Below, piece after piece: positions 1-8,012 of a stretch of 64,000 bases of DNA; position 1 is the first letter of the stretch; each line of letters starts with the position of its first letter. The stretch is taken from the NCBI RefSeq assembly GCF_034522235.1, contig NZ_JAXHLN010000002.1, forward strand, positions 1 to 64,000, read 5' to 3'. The notes under the pieces are model-generated. The model saw nothing but the letters and a program-made list of their open reading frames with translations. It was not told the DNA's origin and made no database searches. This DNA comes from Thiohalophilus sp. Its GTDB lineage: Bacteria > Pseudomonadota > Gammaproteobacteria > UBA6429 > Thiohalophilaceae. A program made the translations under genes and the position numbers.

Positions 1-651
1 GAACACGATGGATAACGCAGAGGACGCGGAGGCGCAGAGGCGCGGAGAAAGAAAATTTATTATCGCACTTCGCCAATAGTTGATGGCGTCACAGGGACTT
101 GTGGGTCTGTTTAAACCCTATTAATTGTTCTTCTCTGCGTCTTTGCGACTCTGCGATCTCCGCGTTGATTTCCAGAGAGGCAGCTAGTAGATCGGCTCCT
201 CGCCTTTCTGGCCCAGCGCATGATCGACCAGCTGCTCAGTGAAGTGAGATAGAACACGATGGATAACGCAGAGGCGCGGAGAAAGAAAATTTATTATCGC
301 ACTTCGCCAATAGTTGATGGCGTCACAGGGACTTGTAGGTCTGTTTAAACCCTATTAATTGTTCTTCTCTGCGTCTTTGCGACTCTGCGATCTCCGTGTT
401 GATTTCCAGAGAGGCAGCTAGTAGATCGGCTCCTCGCCTTTCTGGCCCAGCGCATGATCGACCAGCTGCTCAGTGAAGTGAGATAGAACACGATGGATAA
501 CGCAGAGGCGCGGAGAAAGAAAATTTATTATCGCACTTCGCCAATAGTTGATGGCGTCACAGGGACTTGTAGGTCTGTTTAAACCCTATTAATTGTTCTT
601 CTCTGCGTCTTTGCGACTCTGCGCCCTCCGCGTTAATTCCCAGAGAGTCAG
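1..651. repeat. Tandem direct repeat, two full units plus a partial third
   Basis: A unit starting GAACACGATGGATAACGC recurs at 1, 252 and 486. Unit 1 is 251 bp and unit 2 is 234 bp; the 17-bp difference is one extra stretch of the cgcggag motif. The third copy runs into the 3' end of the lpxL remnant. Each unit has an inverted arrangement of a short motif with a period near 9 bp: cgcagagg/cgcggaga at its left and ctctgcg/ctttgcg at its right. On the minus strand the ends of units 1 and 2 could encode a peptide ending GEEPIY-stop, resembling the GEPPIY-stop end of the neighbouring acyltransferase. No gene is supported here. The duplication may have arisen by recombination between related gene ends. 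Confidence 0.9.
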
Positions 652-1182
652 CTAATAGATCGGCGGTTCGCCTTCGGGGCGGTGTCGAAAGCGCGGGTGG
701 CTCCACCAGTATTGTTCGGGGCACTGGCGGATGAGGCGTTCCAGTTCGCGGTTCATAATGGCGCTGCCCTGTTCGGGATCGGGGCCGGCGATGGCGTTAT
801 CCAGCGGTTCGAAATGCAGGACAAAGCCGCGTGCGCGCGGCAGGCGTTCGGCCCAGGCGCACAGCACCGGAGCCTGATGCTGATGGGCAAGCCGGGTGGG
901 TTCCCCTTCGACGCGGCGGACCAGTTTGATGACCCGATCAGCCGGACCGTGCCACAGGCGAAAGGATTCGAGCAGGGTGCGGGCGGTGGCAATCAGGCTG
1001 CTGCGCGCCAGCTGGCGGCGTTTTGTGTTGCTCAATTGTGGCAGGCAAACGTCCAGGTTGCGCCGGGCAATCCGCGCCGGCTTGGCCCGCAACAGCCAAA
1101 ACAGCTGGCCGCTCACCCAGCCGGCGCTGTGCAGCACCACCAGGGGCAGACGGGCGAGCAGCAACAGCAGAAATTCACGCAT
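652..1182 (-). pseudogene. LpxL/HtrB-type lipid A acyltransferase with internal deletion
   Basis: Intact family members are roughly 290-310 residues, inner-membrane anchored, and transfer acyl chains to lipid A precursors using an HX4D motif. This frame has only 176 residues. Residues 1-93 match the usual N-terminus (hydrophobic start, then RRNLDVCLP). Residues 94-176 match the usual C-terminus (APVLCAWAERLP, PEQYWWSHPRFR, GEPPIY end). About 110-120 residues between them are missing, including the HX4D region, so catalysis is not expected. The junction near VEG/PTRLAHQ keeps the frame. The 3' end touches the tandem repeat block. No strong ribosome binding site is visible before the ATG at 1182. 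A collapsed assembly is an alternative explanation for the deletion. Confidence 0.75.
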
Positions 1183-1206
1183 GCGTTGTTATCGAAACGG
1201 AAAAAT

Positions 1207-1285
1207 AAAAATCCTGCACGCCTTGTAGCGTACAGGATTTTCCTTGTGGCCGGTTCGGCCCGCTCGGGCGGGCGAACCGGACAAG
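1207..1285 (-). terminator. Terminator and long GC hairpin after the 61-aa gene
   Basis: Arms AAAATCCTG (1208-1216) and CAGGATTTT (1233-1241), extended by ACGC/GCGT with one mismatch, form a stem. On the minus strand it is followed by a T-rich run (complement of 1198-1210). This fits a factor-independent terminator for the leftward gene at 1318-1503. Just upstream lies a second hairpin, CTTGT..CCGGTTCG (1243-1257) with CGAACCGG..ACAAG (1273-1285). Confidence 0.7.
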
Positions 1286-1290
1286 GCAGT

Positions 1291-1302
1291 GGGGGGGGGG
1301 GG
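1291..1302. repeat. Run of 12 guanines
   Basis: An uninterrupted G12 tract lies between the GC hairpin and the end of the 61-aa gene. Such tracts slip during replication and are error prone in sequencing. It is outside any supported reading frame, so phase variation of a protein is not indicated. Confidence 0.9.
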
Positions 1303-1317
1303 TGATACGGGTACCGG

Positions 1318-1503
1318 TTACGGAGCCTCGCAATCCAGGCAGGCCAGTTCATTGCGGGCGGCATTCACCCGGTTGAGCAGGTTCAGGTAAACGGCCGCAT
1401 CCTGTCGGCTGTCCATCGGGCCTTCCATGCCGGCCGGTGTTTCAATACACCAGCCCTCGCCACACTGGACCATCGTTGGCGCTTCACGTTTGACGTGCTT
1501 CAT
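1318..1503 (-). CDS. Small conserved-looking protein, function unknown
   Basis: A 61-residue protein starting MKHVKREAPTMVQCGEG and ending LACLDCEAP. I chose the ATG at 1503 over the in-frame GTG at 1512 because GGGAGGT (1511-1517) sits 7 nt before it. It has four cysteines (VQCGEGWC near the start, CLDC at the end), which could bind metal or form disulfides, and no signal peptide or membrane segment. A terminator follows (1207-1242) and a CRP-like palindrome lies 120 bp upstream, so it has all parts of a single-gene transcription unit. I do not recognise a family. Confidence 0.65.
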   Translation of the reverse strand: MKHVKREAPTMVQCGEGWCIETPAGMEGPMDSRQDAAVYLNLLNRVNAARNELACLDCEAP

Positions 1504-1625
1504 CTGACACACCTCCCGACAGGCTCATCGTGTTACACATTTGGAGAACATCCCGGCTTATACATCCCAACATGTTGGGGTGCCTGGTGACCTTATTGGT
1601 AATCATAGCGCCGTGATAAAAGAAA

Positions 1626-1641
1626 TGTGAATAAATTCACA
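1626..1641. promoter_or_regulatory. CRP-type palindrome upstream of the 61-aa gene
   Basis: TGTGAATAAATTCACA is a perfect palindrome that fits the CRP/Vfr consensus TGTGA-N6-TCACA, with A/T flanks (AAA before, ATTT after). A further TGTCACATTT lies at 1645-1654. It is in an AT-rich 290-bp gap between ttcA and the 61-aa gene, both leftward, so it would act on the small gene. Binding is inferred from the match alone. Confidence 0.5.
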
Positions 1642-1718
1642 ATTTGTCACATTTCCGTTTTCAGGGTAAGGGTATTTACTCCCACTACAATTTTAATACG
1701 CCGCTATTAAAGAATAAT

Positions 1719-1748
1719 TTTTCCCACTTCTACGGTACTTTGGGAAAA
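1719..1748 (-). terminator. Possible terminator after ttcA
   Basis: TTTTCCCA (1719-1726) and TGGGAAAA (1741-1748) form a perfect 8-bp stem with a 14-nt loop, 45 bp beyond the ttcA stop in an AT-rich stretch. The stem is weak in GC, so this is tentative. Confidence 0.3.
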
Positions 1749-1793
1749 TGAGGCGTTTTTCAGAAAAATATTCTTTGTGTGGGATATTAAAGG

Positions 1794-2582
1794 CTATTTC
1801 GCCTCGTCTTTTGAGTATAGGGGGCGCATAGCCGTCATCAGGCTCTTGAAAAGCTGCTTGTTGTGGGATTCTTCCTGCGCCAGCAGCTGTTTCATGTGAT
1901 CCCGCTCAGTGGGCATGGCGAAACAGGCCGGACAGGAGTCGGGAATGACCGGCAGAATCTGCTGGTGGGCGAAATCGGCCGTCTGCCGTTCGCGCACATA
2001 GACCAGCGGCCGGATGATGCGCAAATCGCCCTCGCGGTTGGTATAGCAGGCCTTCATGGTGCGCAGCTGGCCGCTGCGGAAGGCCGACATCAGGAAGCTT
2101 TCGGCCAGATCGTCCAGATGCTGGGCCAGGGCCAGTACGTTATAGCCTTCGCGCCGACAAGTGGCATACATAATGCCGCGCTTGATGCGCGAGCAATAGG
2201 CGCAGAACGAGTCATTCTTCATCTGGCTTTTGGCATTCTCGGCGATCGGCTGGCTCTCGAAAAAGTAGGGAATCCCCAGCTGTGCCAGATAATCCTTGAG
2301 CGTCTCCGGGTGAAAGCCCTCGATCTGCGGGTCCACGGTCAGGGCGGCCAGCTCAAAGCGAATCGGCGCATGGCGCTGCAAGTGGCGCAGGATGTGAAGT
2401 AGCGACAGGGAATCCTTGCCGCCGGAGAGGCCCAGCAGAATGCGGTCGCCCTCGCGGATCATGTTGAAATCAGCGATGGCCCGCCCCACCGGCCGCAGGA
2501 TCGCCTTGGGGGCTCTCAGAAGTGGCGCACTGTCGGGGCGGGATGAAACTTCGCTGCTGGCGGCTGAAACAGGACTCGACAT
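1794..2582 (-). CDS. ttcA: tRNA 2-thiocytidine biosynthesis protein TtcA
   Basis: TtcA puts sulfur on cytidine 32 of some tRNAs, using ATP and a [4Fe-4S] cluster in the cytoplasm. The 262-residue product has the PP-loop SGGKDS at 53-58, a CAYC pair at 127/130 and CPAC at 217/220, the positions where this family holds its cluster. The ATG at 2582 gives the usual family N-terminus; an upstream extension of 48 codons looks unrelated to TtcA. The gene stands alone, divergent from the membrane protein at 2684. The ribosome binding site is weak. Confidence 0.95.
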   Translation of the reverse strand: MSSPVSAASSEVSSRPDSAPLLRAPKAILRPVGRAIADFNMIREGDRILLGLSGGKDSLSLLHILRHLQRHAPIRFELAALTVDPQIEGFHPETLKDYLAQLGIPYFFESQPIAENAKSQMKNDSFCAYCSRIKRGIMYATCRREGYNVLALAQHLDDLAESFLMSAFRSGQLRTMKACYTNREGDLRIIRPLVYVRERQTADFAHQQILPVIPDSCPACFAMPTERDHMKQLLAQEESHNKQLFKSLMTAMRPLYSKDEAK

Positions 2583-2683
2583 AACAATATTAGTGTAACG
2601 CGCCTTCGGGTGGATCACCATATATATGGCTTGTGGTCCGTTGCCGCTGCTCGGCCAGGCAGTGGATATGTTATCTTGTACCC

Positions 2684-3100
2684 ATGCAGGAACCAGAACC
2701 AGAGTTTGAATATGGCGACAAGCCACTGCGTCTGAACCTCGCCTTGATCATCGCCGTCTATTTTTTGATCGCGATTGGTTTGCAGCCGCTGATCGATTTT
2801 TTACTTGTCCCCGATCCGGAAGCGGCCGATCCTTATCGGGTGATGGCGCTGGCGGAAGAGAAGAAAAAACTGACCGGCTATGTATACAGTTTGTGGCGTA
2901 TGCTGCCCATACTGTTTTTCCTCTGGTATGGCTGGCGCATCATCGCTTCTTTGCGTGTGCCACCGGCCAGAACCCGATCGCCGTTTACCGTGCGTGTGAT
3001 AAAAGGCAAGTCAGCGCGCATGTTTGGCATGTTGTTGATTCTAGTTGCGCTGTTACTGCTTTATCGTGAATTACTCGTCTTGACTAAATTGACAGGCTGA
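2684..3100 (+). CDS. Small inner-membrane protein, unknown
   Basis: A 138-residue protein from the ATG at 2684 (MQEPEPEFEYGDK). Three hydrophobic stretches are visible: LALIIAVYFLIAIGLQPLI, MLPILFFLWYGWRIIA and MFGMLLILVALLLLY. A charged loop with EEKKK lies between the first two. No family recognised. It is divergent from ttcA with a gap of about 100 bp, and metH follows 225 bp downstream behind its own leader, so it is probably a separate unit. Confidence 0.7.
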   Translation: MQEPEPEFEYGDKPLRLNLALIIAVYFLIAIGLQPLIDFLLVPDPEAADPYRVMALAEEKKKLTGYVYSLWRMLPILFFLWYGWRIIASLRVPPARTRSPFTVRVIKGKSARMFGMLLILVALLLLYRELLVLTKLTG

Positions 3101-3150
3101 TTGGCTGTTTTCGCCTTCGTCGGGTTGTCGCATAGACGACATAATGGTCG

Positions 3151-3168
3151 CGTTATAGCGCTATAACG
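3151..3168. promoter_or_regulatory. Perfect 18-bp palindrome upstream of metH
   Basis: CGTTATAGCGCTATAACG is self-complementary over all 18 bases and lies about 158 bp before the metH start in an otherwise empty gap. Dimeric regulators bind such sites. It does not resemble the MetJ or MetR consensus I know, so the regulator is unidentified. No cobalamin or SAM riboswitch structure was recognised in the leader. Confidence 0.4.
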
Positions 3169-3325
3169 GCGTGATTTTCACTGTTTTCAGGCAGATAGCA
3201 TCCTTACCATGATCGGGGGAAATAGAGATGGCCCCTGTTTTCTGGTATACTGCTTTGCTCTTATCCGCGTGTTCTCCTATTTTTTACGCATTTCAGTCAA
3301 TTAACAACGGCTAAAAGAATTAGTT

Positions 3326-6300
3326 ATGAGTCAATTTGAAGAAGCTTTAAAGCAACGTATTCTCGTTCTGGACGGCGCCATGGGCAGCCTGATCCAGACC
3401 TATAAACTCGAAGAGAAAGATTATCGCGGCGAGCGTTTCGCTGACTGGCAATCCGATGTCAAAGGCAACAATGATCTGTTGTCTCTGACCCAGCCCAAGA
3501 TCGTTCGCGATATTCACACCGCCTATCTCGAAGCCGGTGCCGACATCGTCGAGACCAATACCTTTAACGCCAACTCCATTTCCATGGCCGACTATCACAT
3601 GGAAGAGCTGGTCTACGAGATGAACAAGGCCTCCGCCGAAGTGGCGCGCGAAGCCTGCGAAGCGGTGGCCACCGCCGACAAGCCACGCTTCGTGGCCGGG
3701 GTGCTGGGCCCGACCAACCGTACCGCCAGTCTTTCGCCAGATGTGAACAATCCGGGTTTCCGCAATATCAATTTCGATCAACTGGTCGAGTCTTATACCG
3801 AGGCCCTGGGTGGCCTGGTCGACGGCGGCGTGGATCTGATTCTGGTGGAAACCATTTTCGACACCCTCAACGCCAAGGCGGCACTGTTTGCCATCGACAG
3901 CTATTTTGTTGGTAATGAAGACAAGCGCCTGCCGGTGATGATTTCCGGGACCATCACTGATGCGTCCGGCCGTACCCTGTCGGGTCAGACTGTCGAGGCG
4001 TTCTATAATGCGCTGCGGCATATCAGGCCGATCAGCTTCGGTTTCAACTGCGCGCTGGGTGCCGGCGAATTGCGTCAGCACATTGAAGAGCTGAGCGGTA
4101 TCGCCACCTGTCATGTCAATGCCCATCCCAATGCGGGCCTGCCCAATGAATTCGGCGAGTATGACGAGTCGCCCGAAGAAATGGCCGAGCAGATCGAGGA
4201 ATGGGCCAAAAGCGGCTTTCTTAATATTATTGGTGGTTGCTGCGGCACTACACCGGGACACATCAAGGCGATTGCCGAGGCGGTTGCGCCCTATGAGCCG
4301 CGCAAGCTCCCCGAAGATAAACACATTACCCGCCTGAGTGGCCTGGAACCGTGCAACATCGACAAGGACTCGCTGTTCGTCAACGTCGGCGAACGGACCA
4401 ACGTGACCGGTTCGGCCAGGTTCAAACGTCTGATTCTGGATGAGCAGTACGACACCGCGCTGGATGTGGCGCGCGAACAGGTGGAGAACGGCGCCCAGAT
4501 CATTGACGTCAACATGGACGAAGGCATGCTCGATGGCGAACATGCCATGGTGACCTTTCTCAACCTGATCGCCAGCGAGCCGGATATCTCCCGGGTTCCG
4601 GTAATGATCGACTCCTCCAAGTGGCACATTATCGAAGCCGGCCTCAAGTGTGTTCAGGGCAAGGGGGTGGTCAACTCCATCTCCATGAAAGAGGGCGAGG
4701 AAGAATTCATTCGTCAGGCCGAACTGTGCCGCCGTTATGGCGCCGCCGTGGTGGTCATGGCCTTTGATGAAACCGGTCAGGCTGACACCAAGGAACGCAA
4801 GGTCGAGATCTGTAGCCGTGCCTACAAGATTCTGACCGAGCAGATCGGCATGCCGCCGGAAGACATTATCTTCGATCCCAATATCTTCGCTATCGCGACC
4901 GGTATCGAGGAGCACAACAATTACGGCGTCGACTTTATCGAGGCAATCCGCGAAATCAAGAACAACCTGCCCTATGCGCTGATCAGTGGCGGCGTCTCCA
5001 ACGTGTCGTTCTCGTTCCGCGGTAACAACTCGGTGCGCGAAGCGATCCACGCCGTATTCCTGTATCACGCCATTAAGGCGGGCATGGATATGGGGATCGT
5101 CAATGCCGGTCAGCTGGCCGTGTATGACGATCTGCCCGAAGAATTGCGTGAGGCCGTGGAAGACGTGGTGCTCAATCGACGTGACGATTCCACCGAACGT
5201 CTGCTGGATCTGGCCGACAAGTACAAGGGCGATGGCAGCGGCGGCGCCAAGAAGGAAGAAGATCTGGAATGGCGCAGCTGGCCGGTGGCCAAGCGACTGG
5301 AACACGCGCTGGTCAAGGGTATCGACGCCTATGTGAATGACGATACCGAAGAGGCGCGTCAGGCATTCAACAAGCCACTGGAAGTGATCGAAGGCCCGCT
5401 GATGGACGGTATGAATGTGGTCGGCGATCTGTTCGGCGACGGCAAGATGTTCCTGCCCCAGGTAGTCAAATCGGCCCGCGTGATGAAAAAGGCCGTGGCC
5501 TATCTGTTCCCCTTTATCGAAGCCGAGAAGGAAGAGGGCGCCAGGGCCGATGCCAAGATTCTGATGGCAACGGTCAAGGGCGACGTGCATGACATCGGCA
5601 AGAACATTGTCGGTGTGGTACTGCAGTGTAACAACTTTGAAGTGGTCGACATGGGCGTCATGGTTCCGGCCAATGACATTCTCAAAAAAGCCAAAGAAGA
5701 GAATGTGGATATCGTCGGTCTGTCCGGCCTGATCACCCCGTCGCTGGACGAGATGGTGCACATGGCCAAGGAGATGGAACGTAACGGTTTCGATACTCCC
5801 CTGATGATCGGCGGTGCCACTACCTCCAAGGCGCATACTGCCGTGAAGATCGAGCAGCACTATCACGCCCCGACCGTGTGGGTGAAAGATGCCTCGCGGG
5901 CCGTGGGTGTGGCCCAGAATCTGATCAGTGAACTGCATCGGGAAAAATTCGTTACCGAACTGCGTGCTGAATACGACAAGGTTCGTGAGAACCATGCCGG
6001 GCGCCGCGCCAAGACCAACTGGGTAACCCTGGAAGAGGCGCGGGCCAACAAGACCAAGATCGACTGGCCCGACTATACCCCGCCGGTTCCCGAACAGCCG
6101 GGTATCCAGGTATTCGATGACATGCCGCTGGAGTTCCTGCGCCCCTACCTTGACTGGACGCCCTTCTTCCACACCTGGGAGATGAAAGGTTCCTATCCGA
6201 AGATACTTGATGATCCCGACAAGGGCCCCGAGGCGAAGAAACTGTTAAATGATGCGCAGCAGATGCTGGATCAGATCATCGAAGAGCGCTGGCTCAAGGC

Positions 6301-7036
6301 CAAGGCCATCGTCGGTCTGTGGCCGGCCAACAGCGTCAACGATGACGACATCGAGGTCTACGAGGATGATTCCCGCAACAAGGTCAAAATGACCCTGAAT
6401 CATCTGCGTCAGCAGACCCAGCGTCCGCCGGGTAAACCCAACCGCTGTCTGACCGACTTTGTCGCGCCCAAAGATAGTGGCAAGCCGGATTATATCGGCG
6501 GTTTTGTTGTAACCACCGGGCTGGGCATCGACGAGCATATCGAGCGCTTCGAAAAGGAAAACGACGATTATCGTTCGATCATGCTCAAGGCACTGGCGGA
6601 TCGGCTGGCCGAGGCCTTTGCCGAGCACATGCATGATCGCATGCGGCATATCAACTGGGGTTACGAGCCCAGCGACTGGACGCCGGATTACGGTCTGAAG
6701 AGCGAAAACTTCGACAGCAACAAGCTGGTGCGCGAAGAGTACCAGGGGATCCGTCCGGCTCCCGGCTATCCGGCCTGCCCGGAACATACCGAGAAGCTGA
6801 AGTTGTGGGAGTTGCTGGATGCCGAGACCCATACCGGCGTCAAGTTGACCGACTCCATGGCCATGTGGCCCGCGGCGGCGGTCAGTGGCTGGTACTTCAG
6901 TCATCCCGAGTCCAGCTACTTCGGGGTCGGCAAGATCAACCGCGATCAGGTCGAAGACTACGCCAAACGCAAGGGCATGTCCGTGGCCGAGGTCGAACGC
7001 TGGCTGGGTCAAAGCCTGGGTTATGACGCCGACTGA
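3326..7036 (+). CDS. metH: Cobalamin-dependent methionine synthase
   Basis: It transfers the methyl group of 5-methyltetrahydrofolate to homocysteine through methylcobalamin. At 1236 residues it is full length (the E. coli enzyme has about 1227). Order of domains: homocysteine-binding barrel with GFNC near 240 and the zinc-ligand GGCCGT at 303-308; pterin-binding barrel; cobalamin cap; cobalamin-binding domain with DVHDIG at 753-758, His755 being the expected lower cobalt ligand; AdoMet reactivation domain with [12 protein letters not shown] starting at 1143. All key residues are present. It stands alone, with a strong terminator at 7061-7095 and a palindrome upstream. Confidence 0.98.
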   Translation: MSQFEEALKQRILVLDGAMGSLIQTYKLEEKDYRGERFADWQSDVKGNNDLLSLTQPKIVRDIHTAYLEAGADIVETNTFNANSISMADYHMEELVYEMNKASAEVAREACEAVATADKPRFVAGVLGPTNRTASLSPDVNNPGFRNINFDQLVESYTEALGGLVDGGVDLILVETIFDTLNAKAALFAIDSYFVGNEDKRLPVMISGTITDASGRTLSGQTVEAFYNALRHIRPISFGFNCALGAGELRQHIEELSGIATCHVNAHPNAGLPNEFGEYDESPEEMAEQIEEWAKSGFLNIIGGCCGTTPGHIKAIAEAVAPYEPRKLPEDKHITRLSGLEPCNIDKDSLFVNVGERTNVTGSARFKRLILDEQYDTALDVAREQVENGAQIIDVNMDEGMLDGEHAMVTFLNLIASEPDISRVPVMIDSSKWHIIEAGLKCVQGKGVVNSISMKEGEEEFIRQAELCRRYGAAVVVMAFDETGQADTKERKVEICSRAYKILTEQIGMPPEDIIFDPNIFAIATGIEEHNNYGVDFIEAIREIKNNLPYALISGGVSNVSFSFRGNNSVREAIHAVFLYHAIKAGMDMGIVNAGQLAVYDDLPEELREAVEDVVLNRRDDSTERLLDLADKYKGDGSGGAKKEEDLEWRSWPVAKRLEHALVKGIDAYVNDDTEEARQAFNKPLEVIEGPLMDGMNVVGDLFGDGKMFLPQVVKSARVMKKAVAYLFPFIEAEKEEGARADAKILMATVKGDVHDIGKNIVGVVLQCNNFEVVDMGVMVPANDILKKAKEENVDIVGLSGLITPSLDEMVHMAKEMERNGFDTPLMIGGATTSKAHTAVKIEQHYHAPTVWVKDASRAVGVAQNLISELHREKFVTELRAEYDKVRENHAGRRAKTNWVTLEEARANKTKIDWPDYTPPVPEQPGIQVFDDMPLEFLRPYLDWTPFFHTWEMKGSYPKILDDPDKGPEAKKLLNDAQQMLDQIIEERWLKAKAIVGLWPANSVNDDDIEVYEDDSRNKVKMTLNHLRQQTQRPPGKPNRCLTDFVAPKDSGKPDYIGGFVVTTGLGIDEHIERFEKENDDYRSIMLKALADRLAEAFAEHMHDRMRHINWGYEPSDWTPDYGLKSENFDSNKLVREEYQGIRPAPGYPACPEHTEKLKLWELLDAETHTGVKLTDSMAMWPAAAVSGWYFSHPESSYFGVGKINRDQVEDYAKRKGMSVAEVERWLGQSLGYDAD

Positions 7037-7060
7037 GCGGGACAGACACCCCCTGCCAAG

Positions 7061-7095
7061 AAAAAAGCCAGTGCAGCGATGCACTGGCTTTTTTG
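7061..7095 (+). terminator. Terminator after metH
   Basis: AAAAAGCCAGTGCA and TGCACTGGCTTTTT pair perfectly around a GCGA tetraloop and end in a T run. This is a classic factor-independent terminator 25 bp after the metH stop; the A run on the other side could let it work in both directions. Confidence 0.95.
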
Positions 7096-7193
7096 TTTGG
7101 GTATCGGATCATATTTTATAGTATGACGCCTGCAATCAGAATCACCGACAAAGCCGATATCATTTTTATTCTTGCACGAGTTGATCGCATTTT

Positions 7194-7955
7194 ATGTTGA
7201 ACTTTCTCAAACAGTGGCGGGAGCAACGTATCATCCGGCGCGCGCCCTACAGCGAATCCGAATGGCGAAGCGCTTTTGAACGATTGCCATTGTTGGATCG
7301 ACTGAGTGGCGATGAGAAGATGCGATTGCGACGACTTGCCGTTCTTTTTTTGCATGGCAAGTCGCTGGAAGGCGCCGGCGATCTGATGGTGACCAATGAA
7401 TTAAAGCTGGTGATCGCCCTGCAAGCCTGTTTGCCGATCCTGAATCTGGGGCGCGACTGGTACGACGGCTGGGTTTCGGTGGTTATTTATCGCGCCGGCT
7501 TTACACCGATGCACAGCGAGATGGACGAGTACGGCATAGTGCACCGGGTCAAGGCGCCGTTGAATGGCGAGTCCTGGGAGCGAGGACCGGTGGTATTGTC
7601 TGCCGATGCCGCCCTGGAAGGTGGTGCAATCGACGGTCACAATCTGGTTATTCACGAATTCGCCCACAAGCTGGATATGCAAAACGGCGTGGCCAATGGC
7701 ATGCCGCCCCTGCATCGGGAGATGTCCGCTGTCCAATGGAACGAGGTGTTCAGTGCCGCCTATGCGGATCTGCGCCAGCGTATTGCGCACGGCAAACCCA
7801 CCCCTATCGATCACTATGCGGCCACAGCACCGGCCGAGTTTTTTGCCGTGCTGAGTGAGGTCTTTTTTGAGCGCCCGGCGGTGCTTCGTGATACCTATCC
7901 GGGCGTATACCGGCAATTGCAACTATTTTATCGACAGAATCCGCTGGATACTTAA
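7194..7955 (+). CDS. mtfA: M90-family zinc peptidase MtfA
   Basis: MtfA (YeeI) is a cytoplasmic zinc-dependent aminopeptidase that in E. coli binds the Mlc repressor and so affects glucose uptake. The 253-residue product has the HEFAH zinc motif at 154-158, followed by KLDMQNG, and the downstream PAEFFAVLSEVFFE segment that supplies the third zinc ligand. Length is normal for the family. It precedes the amylosucrase by 57 bp on the same strand, so the two could be co-transcribed; a carbohydrate link would be inference only. Confidence 0.9.
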   Translation: MLNFLKQWREQRIIRRAPYSESEWRSAFERLPLLDRLSGDEKMRLRRLAVLFLHGKSLEGAGDLMVTNELKLVIALQACLPILNLGRDWYDGWVSVVIYRAGFTPMHSEMDEYGIVHRVKAPLNGESWERGPVVLSADAALEGGAIDGHNLVIHEFAHKLDMQNGVANGMPPLHREMSAVQWNEVFSAAYADLRQRIAHGKPTPIDHYAATAPAEFFAVLSEVFFERPAVLRDTYPGVYRQLQLFYRQNPLDT

Positions 7956-8012
7956 AATGCGTCGTCCTGTGGCATATAGTGAACAGGAGACAGCTAAAGA
8001 ACTGGAGACGGC

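Noticed and set aside
3347-6172. A 941-codon open frame on the minus strand opposite metH
   Set aside because: It is the antisense shadow of metH: full-length MetH motifs are on the plus strand, and the minus frame shows biased, repetitive composition with no family match.
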